Assembly: GCF_013283785.1 (NCBI RefSeq)
Contig: NZ_JABCPZ010000101.1
Location: 1-35,490, forward strand
DNA: 35,490 bases
DNA from: Nonomuraea antri
GTDB taxonomy: Bacteria; Actinomycetota; Actinomycetes; Streptosporangiales; Streptosporangiaceae
Reading direction: 5' to 3'
The notes under the pieces are model-generated. The model worked only from the letters and a program-made list of their open reading frames with translations. It searched no databases and was not told where the DNA came from. The position numbers were made by a program, and so were the translations under genes. This document shows positions 7,133 to 14,327 of this stretch, piece after piece (positions within the stretch are counted from its first letter, which is position 1; every line of letters starts with the position of its first letter).

Positions 7133-8473
7133 GTGCGTAAGATCCTGCTCGCTCTCGCCCTGCTGGCCGCCGGGTGCGCGCCCGTGCCCGTCGCGCCGGT
7201 GGCGCCGGCCGCGCCCTCGGCGCCCGCCTCGCCCGCGCGGCCGGTCCTGGACGTGCAGGAATCGTGGCGCATCACCAAGCACGGCGCGCCGCACGAGATC
7301 GAGGGGTACGCCGACCAGGTGAGCGTCCTGCCCGGCCGGAGCTTCGCGCTGCACGTCTCGACGACCGCGCCGCGATTCACGGCCAGTGCGTTCAGGATGG
7401 GCTCGAACCCGGCCAAGGTGTGGGAGTCCGGCCGGGTGGAGGGGGCGCGGCAGGCCCCGGCCAGGGTCGTCGGCGGCATGGTGACCGCCGCGCACTGGCG
7501 TCCGTCGCTGACCGTCCACACCGCGGGCTGGCCGGAGGGCGCGTACCTGATCAGGCTGGACGCCTCCACCGGCGCCCAGCGGTACGTGCCCATCACGGTG
7601 CGCTCGGCGAGCACGGCGGGCAAGGTGGTGATCGTGAACGCGGTCACCACCTGGCAGGCCTACAACCTGTGGGGCGGCCGCAGCCTCTACAGCGGCCCGG
7701 GCGGCTTCGCCGACCGCTCCCGCGAGGTCACCTTCGACCGGCCCTACGACGGCGTCGGCGCCCGGCTGTTCCTGGACTTCGAGAAGGACGCGCTCGCGGT
7801 GGCCGAGCGCAGCCGGGTGCCGCTGGCGTACCTGACGAACCTGGACCTGAAGCCGGGCGCGCTCGACGGCGCCCGCGCGGTGATCTCGCTCGGCCACGAC
7901 GAATACTGGTCGCCGGAGATGCGCAGGGTCGTCACCCGCGCCAGGGACCATGGCACCAATCTGGCCTTCCTCGGCGCCAATGCCGTCTACTGGCGCATCG
8001 CCCTGCACGGCAGGAGGGTGGCCTGCGACAAGGAGAGCGTCTGCGAGCTGTGGCGGGCCTCGGCGCCGGAGAGCGAGCTGGTCGGCCAGATGTACGACTG
8101 CTTCCCGGCCGACGCCGCCTACACGGTGCGCAGGCCGGGCCACTGGATCTTCGCCGGCACCCGGGGCCGGCGTTTCCCCGGGATGGTCGGCGTCGAGACG
8201 GACAAGGTGTCACGCGGCTCGCCCGACGACGTCCAGGTGCTCGCCGAGTCGGCGCTCACCTGCGGCGGCGGCCGGGCCACCGTCTCGCACACCACCTACT
8301 ACACCGCGCCCAGCGGGGCCGGCGTGTTCGCCTCGGGCACCATGCGCTGGGTGTGCGGGCTGCGCGGCAGGCGGTGCGGCCACGGGGTGCCCGAGTCCGC
8401 GGCCGCCTTCACCCGGCGCGCCACCACGAACCTGCTCACCCGCTTCGCCAGGGGCCCGGCCGGCCAGACCTGA
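7133..8473 (+). CDS. N,N-dimethylformamidase beta-subunit-like lipoprotein
   Basis: 446 residues from GTG 7133; no other start fits the signal peptide and no clear RBS is seen. The N-terminus is a short lipoprotein signal (RKILLALALLAAGC, Cys15 as lipidation site, preceded by Ala-Ala-Gly) followed by a Pro/Ala-rich linker to about residue 35. The body matches the DmfA2-like domain family: WQAYNLWGGRSLY, then FDRPY, ISLGHDEYWS, LAFLGANAVYWRI. In true dimethylformamidase this large subunit binds mononuclear iron and works with a small alpha subunit, which is absent here. It is therefore probably a surface-anchored amidase-like or carbohydrate-related protein of unknown substrate. Convergent with the Clp_N gene, 19 bp apart. 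Confidence 0.78.
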   Translation: MRKILLALALLAAGCAPVPVAPVAPAAPSAPASPARPVLDVQESWRITKHGAPHEIEGYADQVSVLPGRSFALHVSTTAPRFTASAFRMGSNPAKVWESGRVEGARQAPARVVGGMVTAAHWRPSLTVHTAGWPEGAYLIRLDASTGAQRYVPITVRSASTAGKVVIVNAVTTWQAYNLWGGRSLYSGPGGFADRSREVTFDRPYDGVGARLFLDFEKDALAVAERSRVPLAYLTNLDLKPGALDGARAVISLGHDEYWSPEMRRVVTRARDHGTNLAFLGANAVYWRIALHGRRVACDKESVCELWRASAPESELVGQMYDCFPADAAYTVRRPGHWIFAGTRGRRFPGMVGVETDKVSRGSPDDVQVLAESALTCGGGRATVSHTTYYTAPSGAGVFASGTMRWVCGLRGRRCGHGVPESAAAFTRRATTNLLTRFARGPAGQT

Positions 8474-8492
8474 GCGGCTCCGGCGGGCGGGC

Positions 8493-9230
8493 TCAGGAGC
8501 CTCCCGGCACCGGCGGCCGGGATCGGACGATCACGTCGAGCATGCGCGTGATCTCGCGCTCGGCCGGCTCCTTGGTCACGCCCAGCCCGGCCAGCGCCGC
8601 GCCCACCGGGCCGTCCTCCAGCGAGAGCACGCCGAGCAGCAGGTGCTCGGTGCCCACGTAGTTGTGGCCGAGCCGCAGCGCCTCGCGCAGCGTCAGCTCC
8701 AGCGCCTTCACCGCGCGCGCCGAGAACGGGATGCTCTCCGGCGCCTCGCCGCCGGGGCCGAGCACGCCGGTCATGGCCTGCCTGACCGCGTCGGGCGCGG
8801 CGCCGAGCACGTCCATGACCTTGGCGGCCAGCGCGTCGGGCTCGTGCAGCAGGCCGAGCACGAGGTGCCCGACGTCGATCTGGTCGTGGCCGAGCCCGCG
8901 CGCCTCCTCCTGCGACTTGACGATCACGTTGCGCGCCTTGACCGTGTAGCGCGTGAAGTTGTTCAGGTCCTCGGCCAGCGAGGACCCGCTCTTGGGCACG
9001 AAACGCTTCTGCGCGGCCTGCTTGGTCACGCCCATGCTGCGGCCGATGTCGGTCCAGGACGCGCCGGCGTGCCTGGCCTGGTCGACGAAGTGACCGATGA
9101 GGTGGTCGGCCACCTCGCCGAGGTGCTCGCCCAGCGTCACCGCGTCGGACAACTGGCCGAGCGGGTCGCCGTCGGGGTGGCGCTGTTTGATCACCGAGAT
9201 GAGGTCGTCGAGCCGTACCCTGTTGTCCAT
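8493..9230 (-). CDS. ClpC2-like HTH plus double Clp_N domain regulator
   Basis: 245 residues, ATG 9230. Residues about 48-76 contain a helix-turn-helix (SWTDIGRSMGVTKQAAQKRF). Residues about 90-225 hold two Clp_N repeats (HDQIDVGHLVLGLLHEP and LGHNYVGTEHLLLGVLSLED), the fold of the ClpC N-terminal substrate-binding domain. There is no AAA+ ATPase. Mycobacterial ClpC2 has the same layout and, as I recall, protects against antibiotics that target the ClpC1 N-domain and controls its own promoter. By analogy this protein would release DNA when its Clp_N domain is occupied. Two perfect palindromes cover its promoter. Divergent from the phosphofructokinase gene. Confidence 0.85.
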   Translation of the reverse strand: MDNRVRLDDLISVIKQRHPDGDPLGQLSDAVTLGEHLGEVADHLIGHFVDQARHAGASWTDIGRSMGVTKQAAQKRFVPKSGSSLAEDLNNFTRYTVKARNVIVKSQEEARGLGHDQIDVGHLVLGLLHEPDALAAKVMDVLGAAPDAVRQAMTGVLGPGGEAPESIPFSARAVKALELTLREALRLGHNYVGTEHLLLGVLSLEDGPVGAALAGLGVTKEPAEREITRMLDVIVRSRPPVPGGS

Positions 9231-9232
9231 AG

Positions 9233-9278
9233 GTCAACCTTAGGTTGACGCTCCGCGCATCGTCAACCCTGGGTTGAC
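9233..9278 (-). promoter_or_regulatory. twin 17-bp palindromic operators over the clpC2-like promoter
   Basis: Two perfect palindromes with a 1-base centre: GTCAACCTTAGGTTGAC (9233-9249) and GTCAACCCTGGGTTGAC (9262-9278), 29 bp centre to centre. On the minus strand a -35 box TTGACG (9266-9261) lies in the distal site. An 18-bp spacer leads to a -10 box TAAGGT (9242-9237) in the proximal site. Six bases separate this -10 from the ATG at 9230, so transcription would start on or next to the start codon (leaderless). A protein on both sites would block RNA polymerase completely; the adjacent HTH/Clp_N protein is the obvious candidate. Confidence 0.8.
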
Positions 9279-9341
9279 GATCGGGTCGCCACGCCGTGGA
9301 TCGCCGGCACGCTCACGAAATCGCCCCGCTCCGATCGCGTT

Positions 9342-9353
9342 TGGTCTAGACCA
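9342..9353. promoter_or_regulatory. DasR-type (dre) operator upstream of the phosphofructokinase gene
   Basis: TGGTCTAGACCA is a perfect 12-bp palindrome, followed by CT, matching the core of the DasR-responsive element known in Streptomyces (ACTGGTCTAGACCACT-like). It is 62 bp before the pfk ATG. A plausible promoter (-35-like TAGACC 9347-9352, 18 bp, -10-like CACAAT 9371-9376) overlaps the site, which would suit repression by a GntR/HutC regulator answering to glucosamine-6-phosphate. Confidence 0.65.
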
Positions 9354-9414
9354 CTGACCACGGGTGTGGGCACAATGCGATTCTGGTCGTGAACCCTTTC
9401 GGGAGGAACCCGCC

Positions 9415-10440
9415 ATGCGTATCGGAGTGCTAACCGGGGGTGGCGATTGCCCCGGTCTCAACGCTGTGATCAGGGCTGTCGTGCGGAAGGGGGTGAGCGT
9501 CTACGGTCACGAGTTCGTCGGCTTCCGTGACGGCTGGCGCGGACCCCTCGAAGGCGACACGATGCCACTCGACATCCAGGCCGTCCGCGGCATCCTGCCG
9601 CGCGGCGGCACCATTCTCGGCTCCTCCCGCACCAACCCGATCAAGATCGAGGGCGGCGTCGACCGGATCAAGGAGAACCTCGCCGCCACCGGCGTCGACG
9701 CGTTGATCGCCATCGGCGGCGAGGACACGCTCGGCGTCGCCAAACAGCTCTACGACCGCGGCGTCAAGGTCGTCGGCGTCCCCAAGACGATCGACAACGA
9801 CCTCGCGGGCACCGACTACACCTTCGGCTTCGACACGGCCGTCAACATCGCCACGGAGGCCATCGACCGCCTCCACACGACGGCCGAGTCCCACCACCGC
9901 GCGCTGATCTGCGAGGTGATGGGCCGCCACGCGGGCTGGATCGCGCTGCACGCGGGCATGGCGGGCGGCGCGAACGTCATCCTCATCCCGGAGAAGCCGT
10001 TCGACATCGACCAGGTCTGCGAATACGTCGAGTCCCGCTTCCGCACCCGCTACTCGCCGATCCTCGTGGTCGCCGAGGGCGCGCACCCGGTCGAGGGCCA
10101 GATGCAGATGCAGACCGGTGAGCTCGACGCGTTCGGTCACGTCCGGCTCGGCGGCATCGGCGAGGTGCTGGCCAAGGAGATCGAGAAGCGCACCGGCAAG
10201 GAGGCGCGCACCACCGTGCTCGGCCACATCCAGCGCGGAGGCACGCCGACCGCCTACGACCGGGTGCTGGCCACCAGGTTCGGCCTGCAGGCCATCGACG
10301 CCGTGCACGAGGGCGACCACGGCAAGATGGTCGCGCTGCGCGGCACCGACATGGTCAGGGTCGGGCTCGACGAGGCCACCGCCGAGCTGAAGACCGTCCC
10401 GGTGGAGCGTTACGCCGAGGCGGAGGTGTTCTTCGGCTGA
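9415..10440 (+). CDS. pfkA: 6-phosphofructokinase, predicted pyrophosphate-dependent
   Basis: 341 residues, ATG 9415, RBS GGGAGGA at 9401-9407. It phosphorylates fructose 6-phosphate to fructose 1,6-bisphosphate. Visible motifs: phosphate-binding GVLTGGGDCPGLNAVIRA, catalytic PKTIDND (Asp127 by E. coli numbering), MGRHAGWIAL, and HIQRGGTPTAYDR. The residue pair that separates phosphoryl donors reads Asp104 (GGED, residues 101-104) and Lys124 (VPK). This is the combination of the pyrophosphate-dependent Amycolatopsis methanolica enzyme; ATP enzymes have Gly104. So pyrophosphate, not ATP, is the predicted donor and the reaction should be reversible. The gene is alone, with a DasR-type site upstream and strong hairpins downstream. 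Confidence 0.93.
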   Translation: MRIGVLTGGGDCPGLNAVIRAVVRKGVSVYGHEFVGFRDGWRGPLEGDTMPLDIQAVRGILPRGGTILGSSRTNPIKIEGGVDRIKENLAATGVDALIAIGGEDTLGVAKQLYDRGVKVVGVPKTIDNDLAGTDYTFGFDTAVNIATEAIDRLHTTAESHHRALICEVMGRHAGWIALHAGMAGGANVILIPEKPFDIDQVCEYVESRFRTRYSPILVVAEGAHPVEGQMQMQTGELDAFGHVRLGGIGEVLAKEIEKRTGKEARTTVLGHIQRGGTPTAYDRVLATRFGLQAIDAVHEGDHGKMVALRGTDMVRVGLDEATAELKTVPVERYAEAEVFFG

Positions 10441-10479
10441 AAGTGAGCTGCAAGCGGCCCGCCGTACCTTCTGTGGCGT

Positions 10480-10555
10480 GGGGGTCACCGCTACGACTCC
10501 CTTGAGGTAAGGCTCGCGCCGCAGCGAGTCGGCGGCCCACTACGCGGCGCGAGCC
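10480..10555. terminator. two hairpins between convergent pfk and MHYT genes
   Basis: The first stem pairs GGGGGTC (10480-10486) with GACTCCC (10495-10501), including one G-U pair. The second is a perfect 12-bp stem, GGCTCGCGCCGC (10511-10522) with GCGGCGCGAGCC (10544-10555), around a 21-base loop. Lying between convergent genes, it probably ends transcription from both sides. Confidence 0.6.
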
Positions 10556-10585
10556 CTACCCATCACATAGCAGGCGATACAGCGG

Positions 10586-11401
10586 TCAAGCGCGGGGCGT
10601 GCCGAAGAGATCCACTTCCGGCGCGCCCTCGTCGCGTCCGCGCAGCCGCTCCTGGTATTCACGCTCGCTGCGGATCTCCTGCTCCGTCGGCGACAGGATG
10701 ACGGTCAGCAGCAGGCCCACCGTGATCAGGCTGATGCCGACGATCAGCGGCAGCAGGAAGTCGATGGCCCTGGCCCCGGGCACGGGGGTGGCCGAGCCGC
10801 GGACGTCGACCCCCATCGCGTACATGCCGGTGTAGTGCATCCCGGACACCGCCACGCCCATGACCAGCGCCGCGCCGCCGATCTTCAGCGCGCCCTTGAC
10901 GCGCAGCGTGAACCACAGCGCCACGGTGGCGGCCGCGACCGCGATGAGCACCGAGATCGCGACCGTCAGCGAGTCGTAGTGGACGTGCCCGGCCATGTTC
11001 ATCGCGCCCATGCCGAGATAGTGCATGGACGCCACCCCGCACCCGGTCAGCACGCCGCCGCCGAGCAGGAACAGCGCCCGCTCGCCGCCGTACGAGACCA
11101 GGAACAGCCCGGCCCCCACGACGACGACCGCGATGAGCGCGGAGGCGGCGGTGAGCGGCACGTCGTAGCGGACCGCCGAGCCGCGGACGGAGAAGCCCAT
11201 CATCGCGATGAAGTGCATCGTCCAGATGCCGGTGCCGCCGATCGCGAAGGCGGCCCCCACCAGCCAGAACCTGCCCTCCCTGCCACCGACGAGCCGGGCG
11301 CGCGAGGTCAGCAGGAGCCCGAGCATGGACCCGGTGCTGGACATGACGTACGCGAGGACGGGCGTCAGTAAACCGAAGGAGAAATGGTTGATCGGCGACA
11401 T
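10586..11401 (-). CDS. MHYT-domain membrane sensor protein (copy 2)
   Basis: 271 residues starting at ATG 11401 (MSPINHF), aligned with the start of the upstream paralogue; ATG 11407 is an alternative. Seven membrane segments are predicted from the hydrophobic runs. The three MHYT motifs are intact: MHFIAMMGF, MHYLGMGAM and MHYTGMYAM. In the family these Met/His clusters are proposed to bind copper and sense oxygen, CO or NO. No output domain (GGDEF, EAL, kinase) is attached; the tail (PTEQEIRSEREYQERLRGRDE) is a short charged cytoplasmic helix. Lies 73 bp downstream of its paralogue, probably in one transcript. Confidence 0.88.
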   Translation of the reverse strand: MSPINHFSFGLLTPVLAYVMSSTGSMLGLLLTSRARLVGGREGRFWLVGAAFAIGGTGIWTMHFIAMMGFSVRGSAVRYDVPLTAASALIAVVVVGAGLFLVSYGGERALFLLGGGVLTGCGVASMHYLGMGAMNMAGHVHYDSLTVAISVLIAVAAATVALWFTLRVKGALKIGGAALVMGVAVSGMHYTGMYAMGVDVRGSATPVPGARAIDFLLPLIVGISLITVGLLLTVILSPTEQEIRSEREYQERLRGRDEGAPEVDLFGTPRA

Positions 11402-11474
11402 CGCCATCCAATCCCAGGCATGCGGACGTGCACGCGGATAAGGGAGTATGAACAAGCCGCCGACGCGAGCGCAA

Positions 11475-12344
11475 CTATCTCCGGTGAGCCCGTGCGGATT
11501 GGCCGCCGGGCGCCTGCGGAACGGGCTGGGCCGGCGGTCCCGGATAGGTGAGCCGCCGCTGCTCGGCGGCGCGTCGGCGCAGTTCGAGCCGGGCCGCGAG
11601 CTCGGCGTCCTCGTGCAGTTCCTGCTCCGACGGCGACAGGATGACCATGAGCAGCATGGTCAGCGTGATGAGGCTGATCACGGTCATCAGCGGCACCAGG
11701 AAGTCCAGCGCGTCGGCGCCGGTCACCGGGGTGGGCTCCTCGTGCAGCGTCACCCGCATCGCGAGCATGCCGGTGTAGTGCATGCCGGCCACGGCCACGC
11801 CCATGACCAGCGCGGCCAGGGTGATCCAGACGGCCTTCTTGACACGCAGGGTGAACCACAGCGCCACCGTCGCCGCGACCACCGCGATGGCCACCGAGGC
11901 GGCCACGGTCACGCGGTCGTAGGAGACGTGCGCGGACATGTTCATCGCGTACATGCCGAGGTAGTGCATGGACGCCACGCCGAGCCCGGTGAGCAGGCCG
12001 CCGCCGAGCAGTGCCAGGACCCGGCCGCGGCCGTAGGAGACCAGGAACAGGCCGGTGCCGACGACCACGATGGCCACCAGCGCCGAGGCCACCGTGAGGG
12101 GCACGTCGTACCTGATCTGGGTGCCTTCCACGTCGAAGCCCATCATGGCGACGAAGTGCATGACCCAGATGCCCGTGCCGCCGATCGAGATGGCCGCGCC
12201 GAGCAGCCAGCGCACCCGCGAGCCGCCTCGCGTGGCGTGGGCCTGGGCGGTGAGCCGCAGTCCGAGCATCGATCCCATGCACGACATCACGTAGGCGAGG
12301 ACCGGTGTGAGCAGGCCGTGGGTGAAATGATTAACAGCGGACAT
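11475..12344 (-). CDS. MHYT-domain membrane sensor protein (copy 1)
   Basis: 289 residues, ATG 12344 with AAGGA 9-10 nt upstream. It opens MSAVNHFTHGLLTPVLAYVMS and has three MHYT motifs (MHFVAMMGF, MHYLGMYAM, MHYTGMLAM) in a seven-segment membrane domain, then a charged coil (EQELHEDAELAARLELRRRAAEQ) and a Pro/Gln-rich end. It is clearly paralogous to the next gene over the whole membrane part; the tails differ. No catalytic output domain is present, so signalling would need a partner. It is divergent from macS, 114 bp apart, and the two may share control. Confidence 0.88.
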   Translation of the reverse strand: MSAVNHFTHGLLTPVLAYVMSCMGSMLGLRLTAQAHATRGGSRVRWLLGAAISIGGTGIWVMHFVAMMGFDVEGTQIRYDVPLTVASALVAIVVVGTGLFLVSYGRGRVLALLGGGLLTGLGVASMHYLGMYAMNMSAHVSYDRVTVAASVAIAVVAATVALWFTLRVKKAVWITLAALVMGVAVAGMHYTGMLAMRVTLHEEPTPVTGADALDFLVPLMTVISLITLTMLLMVILSPSEQELHEDAELAARLELRRRAAEQRRLTYPGPPAQPVPQAPGGQSARAHRR

Positions 12345-12458
12345 TTATTGAGATTCCTTGCATTAGGGGTCCCCGGATTGTGCCAGGAGGTCTGTCCCTT
12401 TCGCATGGATACCTCAACTATCTGTCAACTTGTCATGTCGGAAACGTGAGAAAGCTTC

Positions 12459-13556
12459 ATGGGTATCGAGGGTCCGTTCTGGCGGGCGGTCGCCGTCTTC
12501 CGCGTCGCCTCGCTGGTGTACGCGGCCGTGCTGATGATCGACCACGACGGCTACGAGCAGCCCTGGCTGGGCTGGCTGGTGATCGGCGTCATGGTGGCCT
12601 GGACGGCGGCGGCGACGTTCGCGTACTCGGTGGAGTCGCTGCGCCGCTGGCCGCTGCTGGCGCTCGACCTGCTGGTGGCCGTGGCCTGCCTGCTGACCTC
12701 GCCGTACGTGGAGGGCGCCATGCAGGGGCAGGCGGGCACCATGCCGGTGCCCGCCACCTGGGTCGCGGCCCCCGTGCTCGCCTGGGCGGTGCACTGGGGA
12801 CGGCGCGCGGGCGCGGTGGCGGCCGCCGTCGTCGCCGCCGCCGACCTGTGGCTCAGGTACCGCACGCCGGACGTGCCCATCCTGGTCAACGGCGCGGTCT
12901 TGCTGTTCCTGTCAGGAGTCGTGGTCGGACACGTGGCGCGGCTGGCCAAGCAGGCCGAGGAGCGCCTGCAGCTGGCCGCCGAGATGGAGGCCGCCCAGCG
13001 CGAGCGCGACCGGCTGGCCCGCGGCATCCACGACTCCGTCCTGCAGGTGCTCGCCCTGGTGCGGCGGCGCGGCCAGGAGATCGGCGGTCCCGCGGCCGAG
13101 CTCGGGCGGCTGGCCGGCGAGCAGGAGGTCGCGCTGCGCGAGCTCATCGCCTCCCGCCCGGCGCCCACCGGCTCGGCCGACCTGCGCGCCCTGCTGATGC
13201 GGCACGGCTCGCCCGAGATCACCGTCTCCACCCCGGCCACCCCGCTGATCCTGCCCGCGGGCGTGGCCGCGGAGACCGCCGCGGCGGTGCGCGCGGCCCT
13301 GGACAACGTGCGCGAGCACTGCGGTCCTGACGCGCGCGCCTGGGTCTTCGCCGAGTCGTCCGACTCGTCGATCACCGTCTCGGTCAGGGACGAGGGTCCT
13401 GGCATCCCCGACGGCCGGCTGGAGCAGGCGCGGGCCGAGGGCCGGCTGGGCATCGCGCAGTCCATCCGGGGACGCGTCGCCGACCTGGGCGGCAGCGTGA
13501 CCATCGACTCGCGCCCCGGCGAGGGCACCGAGATCGAGATCACCGTCCCGCGCTGA
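12459..13556 (+). CDS. macS: MacS-family sensor histidine kinase
   Basis: 365 residues, ATG 12459 with GTGAGAAAG upstream. The N-terminal DUF5931-type region (about residues 10-160) has five to six membrane segments. It is followed by a coiled linker and a HisKA_3 dimerisation helix with the phospho-acceptor His191 (RGIHDSVLQVLAL). The HATPase_c part is compact: DNVREH as the N-box, VRDEGPGIPDG as the G1 box, GRLGIAQSIRGR and a final GEGTEIEITVPR. The order kinase then NarL-type regulator, near a phosphofructokinase gene, matches MacRS of Streptomyces, which affects antibiotic production and morphology. The stimulus is unknown. Confidence 0.88.
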   Translation: MGIEGPFWRAVAVFRVASLVYAAVLMIDHDGYEQPWLGWLVIGVMVAWTAAATFAYSVESLRRWPLLALDLLVAVACLLTSPYVEGAMQGQAGTMPVPATWVAAPVLAWAVHWGRRAGAVAAAVVAAADLWLRYRTPDVPILVNGAVLLFLSGVVVGHVARLAKQAEERLQLAAEMEAAQRERDRLARGIHDSVLQVLALVRRRGQEIGGPAAELGRLAGEQEVALRELIASRPAPTGSADLRALLMRHGSPEITVSTPATPLILPAGVAAETAAAVRAALDNVREHCGPDARAWVFAESSDSSITVSVRDEGPGIPDGRLEQARAEGRLGIAQSIRGRVADLGGSVTIDSRPGEGTEIEITVPR

Positions 13557-13596
13557 GGCCGGGCCAGGGAGAGCTGCCCGCGGCCGGGTGAGTCTC

Positions 13597-13602
13597 TAGA
13601 GT
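13597..13602 (+). promoter_or_regulatory. possible -10 box for macR (leaderless start)
   Basis: TAGAGT fits the TANNNT -10 pattern and is 7 nt before ATG 13610, which would put the transcript start on the start codon. There is no good RBS and no clear -35 box, so this is suggestive only. Confidence 0.35.
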
Positions 13603-13609
13603 GGCCGTC

Positions 13610-14263
13610 ATGGTGCGGGTGATGGTGGTCGACGACCATCCGATGTGGCGCGACGGCGTGGCCAGAGACCTCGGCGAGGCCGGCTACGACGTGGTGGCCG
13701 CCGTGGGCGAGGGGCGGCAGGCCGTCCGGGTGGCCGGCGCGGTCCGGCCCGACGTGGTGGTCCTCGACCTGCACCTGCCCGACATGTCCGGGGCCGAGGT
13801 GGCGGCCGGGCTGAGCGCGATCGACCCGGCCCCGCGCGTGCTGGTGCTGTCGGCCAGCGCCGAGCAGGACGACGTGCTGGCCGCCGTCAAGGCCGGCGCC
13901 AGCGGCTACCTGGTGAAGTCGGCGAGCCGGGAGGAGTTCCTGGCCGCCGTCCGCCGCACCGCCGAGGGCGACGCGGTCTTCACCCCCGGCCTGGCCGGGC
14001 TGGTGCTGGGCGAGTACCGGCGGCTGGCCGCGCGACCGGCCCACGGCGCCGGCCAGGACGACGGGCCGCGGCTGACCGAGCGCGAGACCGAGGTGCTGCG
14101 CCTGGTCGCCAAGGGCCTGTCGTACAAGCAGATCGCCGACCGGCTGGTGCTCTCGCACCGGACCGTCCAGAACCACGTGCAGAACACGCTGAACAAGCTC
14201 CAGCTGCACAACCGGGTGGAACTGGTCCGATATGCGATCGAGCGGGGGCTCGACGCGGACTAA
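13610..14263 (+). CDS. macR: MacR-type NarL/LuxR response regulator
   Basis: 217 residues from ATG 13610; a GTG 9 bp upstream is possible but no RBS supports it. The receiver domain has the acidic pair Asp8/Asp9 (VVDDH), phospho-acceptor Asp53 (VVLDLHLP) and Lys103 (GYLVKSAS). The C-terminal LuxR-type HTH reads LTERETEVLRLVAKGLSYKQ, then LSHRTVQNHVQNTLNKL. It is the cognate partner of the kinase 53 bp upstream. The neighbouring MHYT genes are candidate targets only by position. Confidence 0.88.
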   Translation: MVRVMVVDDHPMWRDGVARDLGEAGYDVVAAVGEGRQAVRVAGAVRPDVVVLDLHLPDMSGAEVAAGLSAIDPAPRVLVLSASAEQDDVLAAVKAGASGYLVKSASREEFLAAVRRTAEGDAVFTPGLAGLVLGEYRRLAARPAHGAGQDDGPRLTERETEVLRLVAKGLSYKQIADRLVLSHRTVQNHVQNTLNKLQLHNRVELVRYAIERGLDAD

Positions 14264-14327
14264 ACTCGGTGGGTCGCGGCGTTGGTCTGAGCGCGCGCAC
14301 CCACCCGTCTTCCCCGGAGGTTCCACT

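Noticed and set aside
12405..12449. 14-codon ORF just before macS as a leader peptide
   Set aside because: No RBS, no run of regulatory codons and no terminator/antiterminator pair between it and macS.
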